From contig NZ_LXEV01000032.1 of the NCBI RefSeq assembly GCF_001654965.1, positions 62,001 through 126,000 of the forward strand: DNA of 64,000 nt, given 5' to 3'. Position numbers and translations under genes: made by a program. The stretch's first letter is position 1. Every line of letters starts with the position of its first letter. This stretch comes from Proteus hauseri ATCC 700826. Its GTDB lineage: Bacteria; Pseudomonadota; Gammaproteobacteria; Enterobacterales; Enterobacteriaceae. Positions 39,069 through 49,575 of this stretch are shown here, one piece after another. Below the pieces are notes generated by a model that saw nothing but the letters and a program-made list of their open reading frames with translations, ran no database searches and was not told the origin of the DNA.

Positions 39069-39103
39069 AATAGAGCAATGCGCTTGTAAGTCATTGCTCT
39101 ATT
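39069..39103 (+). terminator. Terminator-like hairpin after the DASS gene
   Basis: Perfect 12-bp stem AATAGAGCAATG / CATTGCTCTATT with an 11-base loop; only a short T-rich stretch follows. Confidence 0.7.
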
Positions 39104-39243
39104 CTCTGCTTATATAGCCGTGGATCATTTTTTCTCTACCAACAATAAAATAATAAGTATACCAGATGATTTTAAAATGATGACTCTTTGCACTTCATTC
39201 TGTCAATTATATTGATAAATATTATTTACTTAGAATTAAAGCT

Positions 39244-39272
39244 AAAAAAAGAGCAAGGTTTCCCCTGCTCTG
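39244..39272 (-). terminator. Rho-independent terminator on the minus strand
   Basis: Stem AGAGCAGGGG / CCTTGCTCT with loop AAA and seven T following on the minus strand. It probably ends the transporter-phosphatase operon, 110 bases past its last stop. Confidence 0.85.
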
Positions 39273-39381
39273 ATATAATATCTCAGTGACTTATTTTAAA
39301 TACCATAAAATGATACAATTAATAAATAAAATTTAAAAAATATACTTAGAATAATATGATTAAATTGAAAACCACTTCTTT

Positions 39382-39987
39382 TTAATCAGCAACGTTTCTA
39401 TCTGGAATATGAGAACCAATATTATAACCTTCGAGCTTAGGCGCTTTATTAGATTCAAAATCAAAATTGAAAATAGTAATTGTGCCTGGTGTTGCAGGTA
39501 ATAAAAATTCTGGTGATAAATTTAAAAAGACTTTGCAAGCAGCTCGAATAACACCACTATGCACAACGGCTAATAAATCACTATCTTCTTTATGTACCCA
39601 CTGCTGTAATGCAGAGCCAATACGGTCGCAGAAATCAAACCAATTTTCACCTTTTGGTGGCGTGTAGGTGCCTGCTCGCCAGTTTTTATATTTATCTGCA
39701 TGATGTCTTATTAGTTCTGGCTTACGTTGACCTGTCCATTCACCCATATTTAATTCACGTAATAAAGGCTCTTTTATCGCTTCAGGATGACCAACAATTT
39801 CTGCTGTTTGTACCGTTCTACCTAAGTCTGATGTAATAATCCGCGTTGGCGATAATAATTTAATACTCTCTTTTATCGCCATTGCTTGATTAATACCTTT
39901 TGGTGATAAACAAGAGTTTGCATGTCCTTGCAAGCGGGATTCCATATTCCATAATGTTTCACCATGTCTAAGTAAAATAAGTCTCAT
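39382..39987 (-). CDS. Histidine phosphatase family protein
   Basis: A 201-residue protein of the phosphoglycerate-mutase-like branch. The RHG motif LLRHGE (residues 5-10), the ETPxxR-like GRTVQTAEI, and the C-terminal His motif VHSGVIRA are all intact, so it should form a phospho-His intermediate. It could be a CobC or GpmB-type phosphatase; the substrate is unknown. It is 20 bases after the second DASS transporter gene with a good AAGGAATAA ribosome site, so the two are co-transcribed. Confidence 0.85.
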   Translation of the reverse strand: MRLILLRHGETLWNMESRLQGHANSCLSPKGINQAMAIKESIKLLSPTRIITSDLGRTVQTAEIVGHPEAIKEPLLRELNMGEWTGQRKPELIRHHADKYKNWRAGTYTPPKGENWFDFCDRIGSALQQWVHKEDSDLLAVVHSGVIRAACKVFLNLSPEFLLPATPGTITIFNFDFESNKAPKLEGYNIGSHIPDRNVAD

Positions 39988-40007
39988 TATTATTCCTTAA
40001 TTTAATT

Positions 40008-41501
40008 TTAAAGACCATATCCAAGAATTTGGAACCAAGTAAAGATGGCTATAGAAATAACCGTTGCACCAACAAAACAGGTTATTAATCCATATTTCAT
40101 TTGGTCTAATACGCTAAAGTAACCGCTAGAAAAATAAATCGTATTTACTTTAGAGTGAGGCGGTAAAGTAATGGTGTATGTCAGCGTAAATGATGCGGCT
40201 AAAGCTAATGTTACGGGATCCATTCCTAATGTTTTAGCAAGGGCAATAATCGCTGGAATTAATATGGTGGTTTTAACCGTTTTACTAGTGAAAATTAAAT
40301 GGCTATACATGCAGATGAAAACAACGACAATATAAACCATTGTGGTGCTCATATTTTCTAAGCCAAGCCCATAGACCATTTTACCAATTAACCACTGTGC
40401 GCCTTGGGTTGATTCTAAAGTATTACCTGCCGCATAAGCCCCTGCTGCAAATATCATTAGATCCCATTTAATATTGGCCTCATTCCATGTTAATAAGCCA
40501 ATACGAGGCATTAAACAGAGAATGGCAGCAATTACAGCCGTCATATAAACACTAATTTTAAAGCTGAACATCTCTTGATGATAGCTCTCTGTTGCCCACA
40601 GAAAGACCGCCATTAAAAAGATATACATAGCTTTTTTCTCATTCTTAGTTAATGCGCCAAGCTGTGAACGTTCTTTCTTTAGTTTTTCTAAAGAACCTTC
40701 AAAATCGACTTCGCCTTTAAAAGAGAAAAGTTTTAATCCAATAAAAAATGAGATGGTCATTCCAACTATTGCTAATGGAAAAGAAGCAATTAACCAATCC
40801 ATATAACCAATAGAACCACCAGCTTGGGAATTAATAAATCCAACGGCAATAATATTGGCAGCGGTTCCAGTCATCACCCCTGATGTTGCAAGCGCATCTG
40901 CTTGAACACCTTGCAACATCATTAATTTACCGTAATTACTTTTTCCTGGTATTGCCTTATGTATCTCTAATAAGATCATACAAATAGGCACCATTAATGT
41001 GGCTCGTGCGGTAGTTGATGGAACAAAGAAAACTAAACTAAAATTAATTAAAATAAGAACAAACAACGCTTTTTTCGGTGTCTGACCAAATTTAGTAATC
41101 ATCCACAATGCAAAACGTCTGGCTATGTTCGATTTAATCATTGCCGAAGTTAAAACAAAAGCGGATACCATCAACCAAATAACGTCATAACCTAATGTTC
41201 CAAAAACAACTTTCTCTTTTGCGACAGTGCCAGTAAGTGGCAGCAATACAATGACTAGCATCGAAGTTAAATAAATAGGCAAAGAACCACACACCCATAA
41301 AATTAACGCAGCACAAAAGATGGCAATGGCTTTTTGCCCTTCAATACTTAAACCTTCTGGTGTTGGCATAAAAAATAAAACGAGTAGTACGAATAAAGCT
41401 AAAGGTATTCCTATTGTTTTTAACGTTATTTTCTTACCATTTTGTTTTGGTGATGATGGCGCTGGTTTAGCGATATCATCTCGCTTCGCAGTCTTTTCCA
41501 T
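40008..41501 (-). CDS. DASS (SLC13-like) anion transporter
   Basis: A 497-residue membrane protein of the DASS family with the conserved loop VPSTTARATLMVP (first half) and a matching TLPPHSKVN loop near the C-terminus. Differences from the protein at 37572 are large, so it belongs to another subgroup. A hydrophilic N-terminal tail of about 25 residues precedes helix 1. It is upstream in an operon with a histidine phosphatase and divergent from a LysR gene, a classic arrangement in which the regulator responds to the transported anion. Confidence 0.86.
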   Translation of the reverse strand: MEKTAKRDDIAKPAPSSPKQNGKKITLKTIGIPLALFVLLVLFFMPTPEGLSIEGQKAIAIFCAALILWVCGSLPIYLTSMLVIVLLPLTGTVAKEKVVFGTLGYDVIWLMVSAFVLTSAMIKSNIARRFALWMITKFGQTPKKALFVLILINFSLVFFVPSTTARATLMVPICMILLEIHKAIPGKSNYGKLMMLQGVQADALATSGVMTGTAANIIAVGFINSQAGGSIGYMDWLIASFPLAIVGMTISFFIGLKLFSFKGEVDFEGSLEKLKKERSQLGALTKNEKKAMYIFLMAVFLWATESYHQEMFSFKISVYMTAVIAAILCLMPRIGLLTWNEANIKWDLMIFAAGAYAAGNTLESTQGAQWLIGKMVYGLGLENMSTTMVYIVVVFICMYSHLIFTSKTVKTTILIPAIIALAKTLGMDPVTLALAASFTLTYTITLPPHSKVNTIYFSSGYFSVLDQMKYGLITCFVGATVISIAIFTWFQILGYGL

Positions 41502-41609
41502 ACTGGTTCCTCTTAATATGTAGGGTAGGATGCTCAGTATAGGAATATTGAGGTATAAAGATAATTGTATTAATATATTATTATTATAAAAATAATTTAT
41601 GGTATTTGT

Positions 41610-42524
41610 ATGAACTTAAGCCAACTTGATGCGTTTCTGTTACTTGCTAATGGTTTTAACGTCACTGAAACAGCTGAGCGTTTATTTTGCACTCAACCCA
41701 GTGTCAGTATTAAAATTAAGAAATTGGAAGAAGAGTTACAGACAACATTATTTGAAAGAATAAATAATCGACTCTATTTGACACCTCAAGGAAAAGTTTA
41801 TCAGCAATATGCCACTCAAATTATAAACCTAGTTCAATCCTCTTCTGAACATATGCGTCAGTTTGATGATCCTTCAAAAGGTGAAATTAAATTTGGTGCT
41901 AGTCATTTTGTGGGAGTATATCTTTTACCTCAAATTATGGCGCAATTTAGAAAACTATCGCCTTTAGTTAAATTGAGTATGGATATTTCAAACTCAACAC
42001 AGCTTATTCATAAACTTGATACTCAAGAGCTTGAGTTTTTGATAATGTCGGATCATATCTATTTAGACCCGACTGAATATCACCTTGATACCTTTTTAAT
42101 TGATCCCTTAGTGCTTATTTGTTCACCCGAGCATTGGTTAGCAAAAGAGAAACATTGCTATTTTTCTGATATTGAATCTGAGGTTTTTTTAATAAAACCT
42201 GAACATTCAGCCACCCGTGATTTTTTATTAGATAGGATCAAAGAACATAATAAAAAGTTGAACAATGTAATGGAGATAAATAGCCTAGAAGGAATAAAAC
42301 AAGGCGTTATTCATGGATTAGGAATTTCTATTTTATCTCGGCTATCAATTACTCAAGAGTTAAAAGCCGGACTGTTGTGTGAAGTTGCTTTTGATGACAT
42401 TAATTTTAGTCGTGGTATCCGTTATTTTTATCATAAAGAGAAATATATCTCACCAGCTACTAAGAATTTCTTGTCTGTATTACAATCACAAGCACAGATC
42501 CTCACTAAAGATCTAAACACCTAA
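41610..42524 (+). CDS. LysR-type regulator next to the DASS operon
   Basis: A 304-residue LysR protein: helix-turn-helix at residues 3-40 (LDAFLLLANGFNVTETAERL) and a C-terminal sensor domain. Divergent from the DASS-phosphatase operon across 108 bases. The Shine-Dalgarno is weak. Regulation of that operon and of itself is inferred from gene order. Confidence 0.87.
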   Translation: MNLSQLDAFLLLANGFNVTETAERLFCTQPSVSIKIKKLEEELQTTLFERINNRLYLTPQGKVYQQYATQIINLVQSSSEHMRQFDDPSKGEIKFGASHFVGVYLLPQIMAQFRKLSPLVKLSMDISNSTQLIHKLDTQELEFLIMSDHIYLDPTEYHLDTFLIDPLVLICSPEHWLAKEKHCYFSDIESEVFLIKPEHSATRDFLLDRIKEHNKKLNNVMEINSLEGIKQGVIHGLGISILSRLSITQELKAGLLCEVAFDDINFSRGIRYFYHKEKYISPATKNFLSVLQSQAQILTKDLNT

Positions 42525-42651
42525 ATATGTTTCTACACTTTTAGCTAATTACGTTTTGCATTAAAAAGAGAAACATATAATTCCTTCAATTTAATCGATA
42601 TGATAGCGTTCGATTTTTATCACATTGCCAATATCGATTAAAAGGATTTTT

Positions 42652-43479
42652 ATGCGAAAAACACTCTCGTCTTATCACCCTATTATTTATCGTTTAAGAG
42701 TGGCACAACGCCGTTTTTTTCGCACTTGTAGCTGGTTATTTTCAGGGCGTAAGTACAGTAAAAATATACAACCTGAGCTACGTCTTTCACATCGTTATAT
42801 TAAGCATACCTCTAAGCTAATTAGCCGACGAGGCGAAAGTGATATTCAACTGCAATATAATAAAGTAACTAATCTTAAATTAGTTGAAAATGCTCTTGAT
42901 GGCATTGTTATTCGTTCTGGTGAGTATTTTTCTTTTTGTTATTTGGTGGGAAATCCTAGCTATAAAAGAGGTTTTATTGATGGCATGCAACTTTCTTATG
43001 GTGAAGCCAGAACCGGTGTGGGTGGCGGTATTTGTCAGGCGAGTAATTTAATTCACTGGCTTGCATTACATTCTGAATTAAAAGTAATAGAAAAAGCGAA
43101 TCATAGTTTTGATCCTTTTCCTGATGAAGGACGAGTACTGCCTTTTGGATCGGGTGCTGCAATTTTTTATAACTATATCGATTTGGTGTTATACAACCCA
43201 ACGCCTAATGATTATCAAATTCGTTTACATGTAGCAGAGCGCCAATTAGAAGGTGAACTTCTATGTAGTGAAGCCAGAGATTATCGCTATCATATTTACG
43301 AAAAAAATGCTTCTTTTATTAAAAAAGGTGAGCATATATATCGTTGCAACGAAATTTGGCGCGATATCTATACTAAAAATAATGTAGGTGCTTTTCCTCA
43401 ATTATTAAAATCTGAATTACTTTATAAGAACAGTGTAATTGTAAAATATGAGATCCCTACTGAATTAGTTAATAAATAA
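42652..43479 (+). CDS. VanW family protein
   Basis: A 275-residue protein with the VanW domain: EYFSFCYLVGNPSYKRGF, then GVGGGICQASNLIHW and HSFDPFPD, which matches the conserved core. VanW is an accessory protein of vancomycin clusters, but family function is unknown. No signal peptide is visible (the N-terminus is basic). A frame extends to 42625, but ATG 42652 has AAGGATTTTT and is preferred. No other van gene is present, so resistance should not be assumed. Confidence 0.87.
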   Translation: MRKTLSSYHPIIYRLRVAQRRFFRTCSWLFSGRKYSKNIQPELRLSHRYIKHTSKLISRRGESDIQLQYNKVTNLKLVENALDGIVIRSGEYFSFCYLVGNPSYKRGFIDGMQLSYGEARTGVGGGICQASNLIHWLALHSELKVIEKANHSFDPFPDEGRVLPFGSGAAIFYNYIDLVLYNPTPNDYQIRLHVAERQLEGELLCSEARDYRYHIYEKNASFIKKGEHIYRCNEIWRDIYTKNNVGAFPQLLKSELLYKNSVIVKYEIPTELVNK

Positions 43480-43622
43480 TTTATTAATTTTTAGTATTAT
43501 CTTAGTATTTTATTTTTAAATAAAATTATTTTTTGTTTTTAACTCAATATGTTAATTATGGAAAAATAACTATTAAATAAATATCTTATAATTTAACAAT
43601 ATCACATTTAATAGGTCGCATA

Positions 43623-44195
43623 ATGACGAACAAAATAAACTATCCACATCAATTGGAGGTTGATGATATTGTATTTACTTGTCTTGGCACATCTCTTTTT
43701 AGACCATTTTTCGCCAGCCTCTTTATGCTGGAGTAATCATGTCAGTATTATTATAGGCCATAAGAGTGAGGGTTACTTAGTCGCAAAAAGTCGAGCCCCA
43801 CTGTCTACGACAACGACCTTAACTCGCTTTATTAAGCGTTCTGAAGAAAACGCTATGGCATACGTCGATTAAAAACACAGTTATCAGATGAGCAAAAAAT
43901 GTATTAACTGCACAAGTTCCCTCAAGATTACATAATCTCTATCATACTGGTGTTAAATATGATCCTTACTGACAATTTTGTTTTTGATATTTATAGATCT
44001 TCACTTTCTATTAAAATAGGTGAAATTGAAACATTCAACGAATTATTAACTAAAAATCCTAACGCAAAATTACAATTTTGGAAGTTATGGTTTATTGGGC
44101 AAATACCTTGGAAAAGAACAGCAGCCACACCAGCAAGTTTATGGCAACATCCTCAATTATCTTTATTTTTCCGCATCCATAATGATATAACTTAA
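43623..44195 (+). pseudogene. yebB-like gene (DUF830, NlpC/P60-like fold), multiply frameshifted
   Basis: The ATG at 43623 begins [20 protein letters not shown], like E. coli YebB. Fragments continue in other frames: [20 protein letters not shown] (containing the fold's active-site His), [30 protein letters not shown], and [20 protein letters not shown] to [12 protein letters not shown]. At least three frame changes and several stop codons lie between, so no intact product can be made. An AGGTCGCAT ribosome site remains. Total span fits the ~200-residue intact protein. Confidence 0.88.
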
Positions 44196-44371
44196 TACGT
44201 TTATTTAACTCAATAAAAAAGATAAGTTGTTTATTACTTTGATTTTTCTCATTTTTATATTTAATAAAAAACAGAGTTATCTTTGTAAAATAGAAGGATT
44301 AGGTGTAAAACTAAATTTATATTTTATAAAGTAGTCTTATTTTATTTACTCTTCGTCATTTAGGAATCAAT

Positions 44372-45301
44372 ATGAAATACCAAGATGTTACGAAATCCCC
44401 TTGTGAAAATGCCTATTTTTTAGTTTTTAACTTAATAGGATCACCAGATACGCGTTCTACACTTATCGACTTCTGTAATAATTTATCTGGCATCATACGT
44501 AGTATGAGAACACGTTTTCCCGAGTTAGAAACTAGCTGTGTAATGGGATTTGGTGCCGATGCATGGTCAAATTTATTCCCAAATCAAGCTAAGCCTAAAG
44601 AATTAATACCTTTTAAAGAGATAAAAGGCACTACCTATACCGCAGTTTCTACGCCTGGTGATCTCTTTTTTCATATTAGAGCGTTAAAAGTTTCAGCTTG
44701 TTATGAGCTCGCATCTATTATCAGTCAAAAGCTAAAGAATATCGTTAAGCCCGTCGATGAAGTACATGGATTTAGATATTTTGACGGACGCTCTATTATT
44801 GGTTTTGTTGATGGTACAGAAAATCCAGAATATGAAGATGAGCGTGCATCATATGCAGTTATCGGTGATGAAGATCCTACATTTTCTGGTGGTAGTTATG
44901 CTTTTGTTCAAAAATATATCCATGATATGGAAGCGTGGGAAAAACAGCCCCTAATAGAACAAGAGAAAGTTATTGGCAGACATAAATTCAATGATGTTGA
45001 ATTAACCGATGATGAGAAAGAACCGGGCTCTCATAATGTTGTTACTAATATTCAAGACAAAAATGGTGATGATTTAAAAATCGTTAGAGCTAATATGCCA
45101 TTTTCTAATCCGTCAAGAAATGAATATGGTACATATTTTATTGGCTATGCTCGTTATTTTTCCACTACACGTCGAATGCTAGAAAATATGTTTGCAGGTA
45201 CACCCGAAGGTCATACTGATAAACTACTTAAATTCAGCACCGCAGTAACAGGAACGCTATTTTTTGTTCCCTCACCTGAGTTTTTAGATGATTTAGTGTA
45301 A
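44372..45301 (+). CDS. DyP-type heme peroxidase
   Basis: A 309-residue cytoplasmic peroxidase resembling YfeX. GFVDGTENP (144-152) carries the distal Asp147, His221 in GSHNVV is the likely proximal heme ligand, and Arg239 in IVRANMPF is the distal Arg. No Tat or Sec signal is present. The start has AGGAATCA upstream. The decayed yebB gene lies upstream, and a symmetrical hairpin lies just behind it. Confidence 0.92.
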   Translation: MKYQDVTKSPCENAYFLVFNLIGSPDTRSTLIDFCNNLSGIIRSMRTRFPELETSCVMGFGADAWSNLFPNQAKPKELIPFKEIKGTTYTAVSTPGDLFFHIRALKVSACYELASIISQKLKNIVKPVDEVHGFRYFDGRSIIGFVDGTENPEYEDERASYAVIGDEDPTFSGGSYAFVQKYIHDMEAWEKQPLIEQEKVIGRHKFNDVELTDDEKEPGSHNVVTNIQDKNGDDLKIVRANMPFSNPSRNEYGTYFIGYARYFSTTRRMLENMFAGTPEGHTDKLLKFSTAVTGTLFFVPSPEFLDDLV

Positions 45302-45315
45302 GATTTATTGTTAAT

Positions 45316-45343
45316 AGATATATAGGCATTAGCCTATATATCT
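45316..45343. terminator. Hairpin between convergent genes
   Basis: Perfect 12-bp stem AGATATATAGGC / GCCTATATATCT with loop ATTA. T-runs are weak on both sides; it may still end both transcripts. Confidence 0.6.
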
Positions 45344-45354
45344 ATACATATCTA

Positions 45355-45762
45355 TCACTTAAAACCAAAGGTTGATAATACTACGTATGTGACTACTTTT
45401 TGATATTCTTCATCCATAGATGGAATATTTTCAGTTATTTGGTAACGTTGAGAATAAGAATATAATTGCCATAAATCTTCGTTTCTTATTTTTCGCACCT
45501 CTATTTTACCATCTTGAATACGTTCTAAAGCTCTTTTAAACCCAGAATGTACTCCTGTTTCAAATGCTGTTTGAATCAAATTGTTTGCTAATTCAGATAA
45601 GTCATTTTCATTTCGTTCTTTCAATTTTATTTTAAGTTGTTCAATTGAATTGGTTAATTTTTCTGTTGGTGTTACACCTATTATTGATAAATCTAACTCA
45701 TCCTTTAATTGACTTACTATTTTATTAATTGATTGTGAATGGGCAATAACATTTGTCTTCAT
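45355..45762 (-). CDS. Hypothetical protein, 135 residues
   Basis: A soluble, largely helical protein rich in Lys, Glu, Asn and Gln, with no signal peptide and no recognised family. The C-terminal part (ENIPSMDEEYQKVVTYVVLS) is more hydrophobic. No clear Shine-Dalgarno precedes ATG 45762. It is 43 bases downstream of a lipoprotein gene on the same strand, so they may be co-transcribed. Confidence 0.6.
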   Translation of the reverse strand: MKTNVIAHSQSINKIVSQLKDELDLSIIGVTPTEKLTNSIEQLKIKLKERNENDLSELANNLIQTAFETGVHSGFKRALERIQDGKIEVRKIRNEDLWQLYSYSQRYQITENIPSMDEEYQKVVTYVVLSTFGFK

Positions 45763-45805
45763 TTATGATAGCTACTGATATGATTTCTATAAGATAAATT
45801 TTTTA

Positions 45806-46153
45806 TTACAAGCCAAATACATTGACGTAGAACTGTTTACCGTCATCAGTACTTTCAATCGTATAAGTAATAGGAATCGAGTTTTTACCGCCTTGACCTT
45901 CAAAAGAAAGATCAGCTGCACATGAATAAGTATCTCTTTTTGCGTCATGCTCACGGGTACGAACACTCTCGACTTTGATCTTAATTTGATCAATCAAAGA
46001 ACCCATTTTTTGATCACGTAGTTCATCTTTCGTAATATCAACGACTAAATCTTTTGCTTCTGAGCTATCACAGTTAGGCGTTCCATTATCACACCCCACT
46101 AAAGGCAATACTAACGCACCTAATAATGCCACTTTCATAATTTTAGTTTTCAT
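45806..46153 (-). CDS. Small lipoprotein, unknown function
   Basis: A 115-residue protein with a type II signal peptide and lipobox LVGC (cysteine at residue 21). Besides the lipid-anchor Cys there are two more Cys (in PNCDSS and YSCAAD) that could form a disulfide. The AAGGAAG ribosome site supports the start at 46153. The mature part is short (about 95 residues), polar and unlike families I recognise. It lies upstream of the 135-residue gene. Confidence 0.72.
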   Translation of the reverse strand: MKTKIMKVALLGALVLPLVGCDNGTPNCDSSEAKDLVVDITKDELRDQKMGSLIDQIKIKVESVRTREHDAKRDTYSCAADLSFEGQGGKNSIPITYTIESTDDGKQFYVNVFGL

Positions 46154-46870
46154 ACTGATTTTCTTCCTTGCTCAAGATATAAATAAAATAATTTTTCAAT
46201 ATTTTACCTAATAAACCTTCAGCAACAATATCGCTTAGTCATACTCAGAATAAGATCACGATAGTTAGTAATATTTAATTTATGGCGCAAGAAGTAAGTA
46301 AAACTGATAGTTTTTTTAACCAGAATTCGAATATGTTAATTATTAAAAAAGCATTGAATAATACGTTATTTACTTTATCGGTTTGGTTATTTTTGCTGTC
46401 ATAATATCTTGCTAGACCACAACCATCTAAGAAAATATAGATAAATTCAAGTTTGTTAAATCAATAAGTGGTGAGTATGTTGTCTTTATGCGAGTTATGC
46501 CGCAAAAGTGGAGTAATCCCCAATTTACATTAGCAAAAGCCTTGTTTTGAGTGATTAAAACAGCTATTTATAAATTTCGTTATACAGCTTAATGTATTAA
46601 CACATATGAAAATTTTAATTAATTGTTTTTTATAATGTAAATACTATTTTTATACACAATTTTAATTATATTTAAGAGGTTATAAACAAGAACAAAAAAA
46701 CAGATTTTCGTTTGTCTTTTGACTATGTGTGATATTTCATTCAATTAAAACAAATCACATAATCCTTATGATATGATCCTAGCGAATCTTGTGAAACATA
46801 ACGATATTTAGTGCAATAATAAATTTTCACAGATGAACCTAAACTCAATACGCTAAAAACAGACGACACC
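46154..46870. other. AT-rich region upstream of mutS
   Basis: 717 bases between divergent genes, with no convincing gene. A 40-codon open frame (46282-46401, ...NQNSNMLIIKKALNNTLFTL...) might be a fossil of a membrane protein but lacks a ribosome site. The mutS promoter must lie here. Confidence 0.5.
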
Positions 46871-49435
46871 ATGACTGACATCCAACACTTAGACACTCAC
46901 ACACCAATGATGCAACAGTACCTGAAACTCAAGGCAGAGCATCCTGAAATTTTACTGTTTTATCGTATGGGTGACTTTTATGAACTGTTTTTCGATGATG
47001 CCAAAAAAGCATCTCGCTTATTAGATATCTCGCTAACGAAACGAGGGCAATCCGCAGGACAGCCAATTCCAATGGCGGGAGTTCCTCATCATGCGGTAGA
47101 AAACTATCTAGCAAAACTAGTGCAATTAGGTGAATCCGTTGCCATTTGTGAGCAAATTGGCGACCCAGCAACAAGTAAAGGCCCTGTTGAACGCAAAGTT
47201 GTGCGTATTGTCACGCCAGGTACAGTGACTGATGAAGCTTTACTTGAGGAACGTCAAGATAACCTTTTAGCCGCTATTTGGCAGGATAAAAATGGTGCTT
47301 TTGGTTATGCAACGTTAGATATCACATCGGGCCGTTTTCGGGTCACTGAAATGTTAGATAGCGATAGTATGGCAGCAGAACTACAACGTACTCACCCCGC
47401 TGAATTACTTTATCCTGAAACCTTTGAGTCAATGGCACTAATTGAACGCCTAAATGGGCTTCGCCGCCGCCCTATTTGGGAATTTGAGCCCGACACAGCC
47501 AAGCAACAACTTAATATGCAATTTGGTACTCGTGATTTAACCGGTTTTGGTGTCGAAAATGCTCATCTTGCACTTTGCGCTGCGGGTTGTTTGCTACAGT
47601 ATGTGAAGGATACGCAGCGTACATCCCTGCCTCATATTCGCAGCATTACAATGGAACGCCCTCAAGATTCTATTATTTTAGATGCAGCAACTCGACGTAA
47701 TCTGGAACTTACCCAAAATCTGGCAGGGGGTAGTGATAATACGCTTGCTTCGGTCTTAGACCTTTGTGTTACCCCAATGGGTAGCAGAATGCTTAAACGT
47801 TGGATACACACACCTCTACGTAAACGAGAACAATTGGTTAAGCGTCAAGATGCCATTAGCGCTTTACAACCACTCTATTTTGAATTGCAGCCTTTTTTAC
47901 GCCAAATTGGTGATTTAGAACGTGTGTTAGCACGTTTAGCATTACGTTCAGCACGACCTCGCGACCTTTCTCGTATGCGACATGCATTCCAACAATATCA
48001 AGAAATTCACCACATTCTTGAACAAACTGATATGCCTTATATAAAAGAATTAAAACAGCGTATTAGTCAGTTTGATCAGTTATGTGAACTATTAGAAAAA
48101 GCGATAGTAGAAACACCGCCCGTATTAGTACGAGATGGTGGCGTTATTGCATCTGGTTATCATGCAGAATTAGATGAATGGCGCGCACTTGCTGATGGTG
48201 CAAGCGATTACTTAGATAAATTAGAAATTCGTGAGCGTGAAAAATGGGGTATAGAAACGCTAAAAGTCGGTTTTAATGGTGTACATGGTTACTATATTCA
48301 AGTTAGCCGCGGGCAAAGCAGCTTAGTGCCGATGCATTATGTGCGCCGTCAAACGCTGAAAAATGCAGAACGTTATATTATTCCTGAGCTAAAAGAGTAC
48401 GAAGACAAAGTATTAACGTCGAAAGGCAAGGCCTTGGCTATCGAAAAAATGCTCTACGATGAGATTTTTGAACAGTTATTACCTCACCTTACTGCGTTAC
48501 AAATAAGTGCTGAAGCATTGGCTGAAACAGATGTGTTAGCTAACTTAGCTGAACGTGCCGAAACGTTAAACTATACTCGCCCCGAATTAACTGAAAAAGC
48601 AGGAATTCAAATAACAGGTGGTCGCCACCCTGTAGTTGAACAGGTTTTAAGTGAACCCTTTATTTCTAACCCATTACAACTTGCCCCTCAGCGCCGTTTA
48701 TTAATTATTACCGGCCCTAATATGGGGGGGAAAAGTACCTATATGCGTCAAGCTGCATTAATTACCTTACTTGCCTATATTGGGAGTTTTGTTCCAGCAG
48801 AAAAAGCGCTTATAGGTCCGATAGATCGCATATTTACTCGTGTAGGGGCTTCTGATGATCTCGCTTCAGGTCGTTCCACTTTTATGGTGGAAATGACAGA
48901 AACAGCCAATATCTTACATAATGCGACCGAAAACAGTTTAGTGTTAATGGATGAGATAGGTCGAGGTACATCAACCTATGATGGATTATCGCTTGCTTGG
49001 GCTTGTGCTGAAAACCTCGCTAATCGAATAAAAGCAATGACATTATTTGCCACACATTATTTTGAATTAACCACATTGCCAGAGAAACTCGAAGGCACGG
49101 CAAATATTCATTTAGATGCAGTAGAACACGGCGATACCATTGCCTTTATGCATAGTGTTCAAGAAGGAGCAGCCAGTAAAAGTTATGGTTTAGCTGTCGC
49201 TTCTTTAGCGGGTGTACCAAAAGAAGTGATCCGCCGAGCAAAACAAAAGCTAAAAGAACTTGAAGCAGTCTCGGGCCACTCTAGTTCAGGACATGTTGAA
49301 ACATCACAATTAATGCTATTAAGTGATGCAGAACCATCAGCCGTAGAGCTGGCTTTAGATAAGATTGATCCTGATTCACTAACCCCCAAACAAGCCTTAG
49401 AACAACTTTATCGCTTAAAAGAGATGACAAAATAA
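46871..49435 (+). CDS. mutS: DNA mismatch repair protein MutS
   Basis: An 854-residue protein (E. coli 853). The mismatch-recognition Phe-x-Glu motif is present near residue 36 ([11 protein letters not shown]), the P-loop [11 protein letters not shown] near residue 615, and the Walker B and signature [13 protein letters not shown] near 690. It starts mismatch repair together with MutL, binding mispaired DNA and using ATP. It is transcribed toward the mutS-rpoS variable segment and followed by a strong terminator. Confidence 0.97.
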   Translation: MTDIQHLDTHTPMMQQYLKLKAEHPEILLFYRMGDFYELFFDDAKKASRLLDISLTKRGQSAGQPIPMAGVPHHAVENYLAKLVQLGESVAICEQIGDPATSKGPVERKVVRIVTPGTVTDEALLEERQDNLLAAIWQDKNGAFGYATLDITSGRFRVTEMLDSDSMAAELQRTHPAELLYPETFESMALIERLNGLRRRPIWEFEPDTAKQQLNMQFGTRDLTGFGVENAHLALCAAGCLLQYVKDTQRTSLPHIRSITMERPQDSIILDAATRRNLELTQNLAGGSDNTLASVLDLCVTPMGSRMLKRWIHTPLRKREQLVKRQDAISALQPLYFELQPFLRQIGDLERVLARLALRSARPRDLSRMRHAFQQYQEIHHILEQTDMPYIKELKQRISQFDQLCELLEKAIVETPPVLVRDGGVIASGYHAELDEWRALADGASDYLDKLEIREREKWGIETLKVGFNGVHGYYIQVSRGQSSLVPMHYVRRQTLKNAERYIIPELKEYEDKVLTSKGKALAIEKMLYDEIFEQLLPHLTALQISAEALAETDVLANLAERAETLNYTRPELTEKAGIQITGGRHPVVEQVLSEPFISNPLQLAPQRRLLIITGPNMGGKSTYMRQAALITLLAYIGSFVPAEKALIGPIDRIFTRVGASDDLASGRSTFMVEMTETANILHNATENSLVLMDEIGRGTSTYDGLSLAWACAENLANRIKAMTLFATHYFELTTLPEKLEGTANIHLDAVEHGDTIAFMHSVQEGAASKSYGLAVASLAGVPKEVIRRAKQKLKELEAVSGHSSSGHVETSQLMLLSDAEPSAVELALDKIDPDSLTPKQALEQLYRLKEMTK

Positions 49436-49476
49436 GTTTATCTTTAACTTTCTGAATGATTATTGCTAATAAAATT

Positions 49477-49516
49477 AATGGCTCAAGATCCAAAACTGTA
49501 TTGAGCCATTTTTTTA
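49477..49516 (+). terminator. Rho-independent terminator after mutS
   Basis: Stem AATGGCTCAA / TTGAGCCATT with a 14-base loop and a run of seven T. Confidence 0.9.
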
Positions 49517-49575
49517 TCATATTATAAAAATACTCACTCATTTATATTTAGTCACTGACAATTAAGTATTTATTG

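Larger units (their letters stand above)
39045..39381. other. Intergenic region with two opposing terminators
   Basis: 337 bases between convergent genes. It holds a terminator for each strand and AT-rich filler; no gene recognised. Confidence 0.6.

Noticed and set aside
42652-43479. Vancomycin-resistance cluster around the VanW gene
   Set aside because: No VanA-type ligase, VanH or VanX is present, and Gram-negative cells are intrinsically insensitive.
46282-46401. 40-codon open frame upstream of mutS that looks membrane-protein-like
   Set aside because: No ribosome site and no continuation in other frames that I could align to a family; a resemblance to PgaD/HmsS N-termini is too weak to claim.
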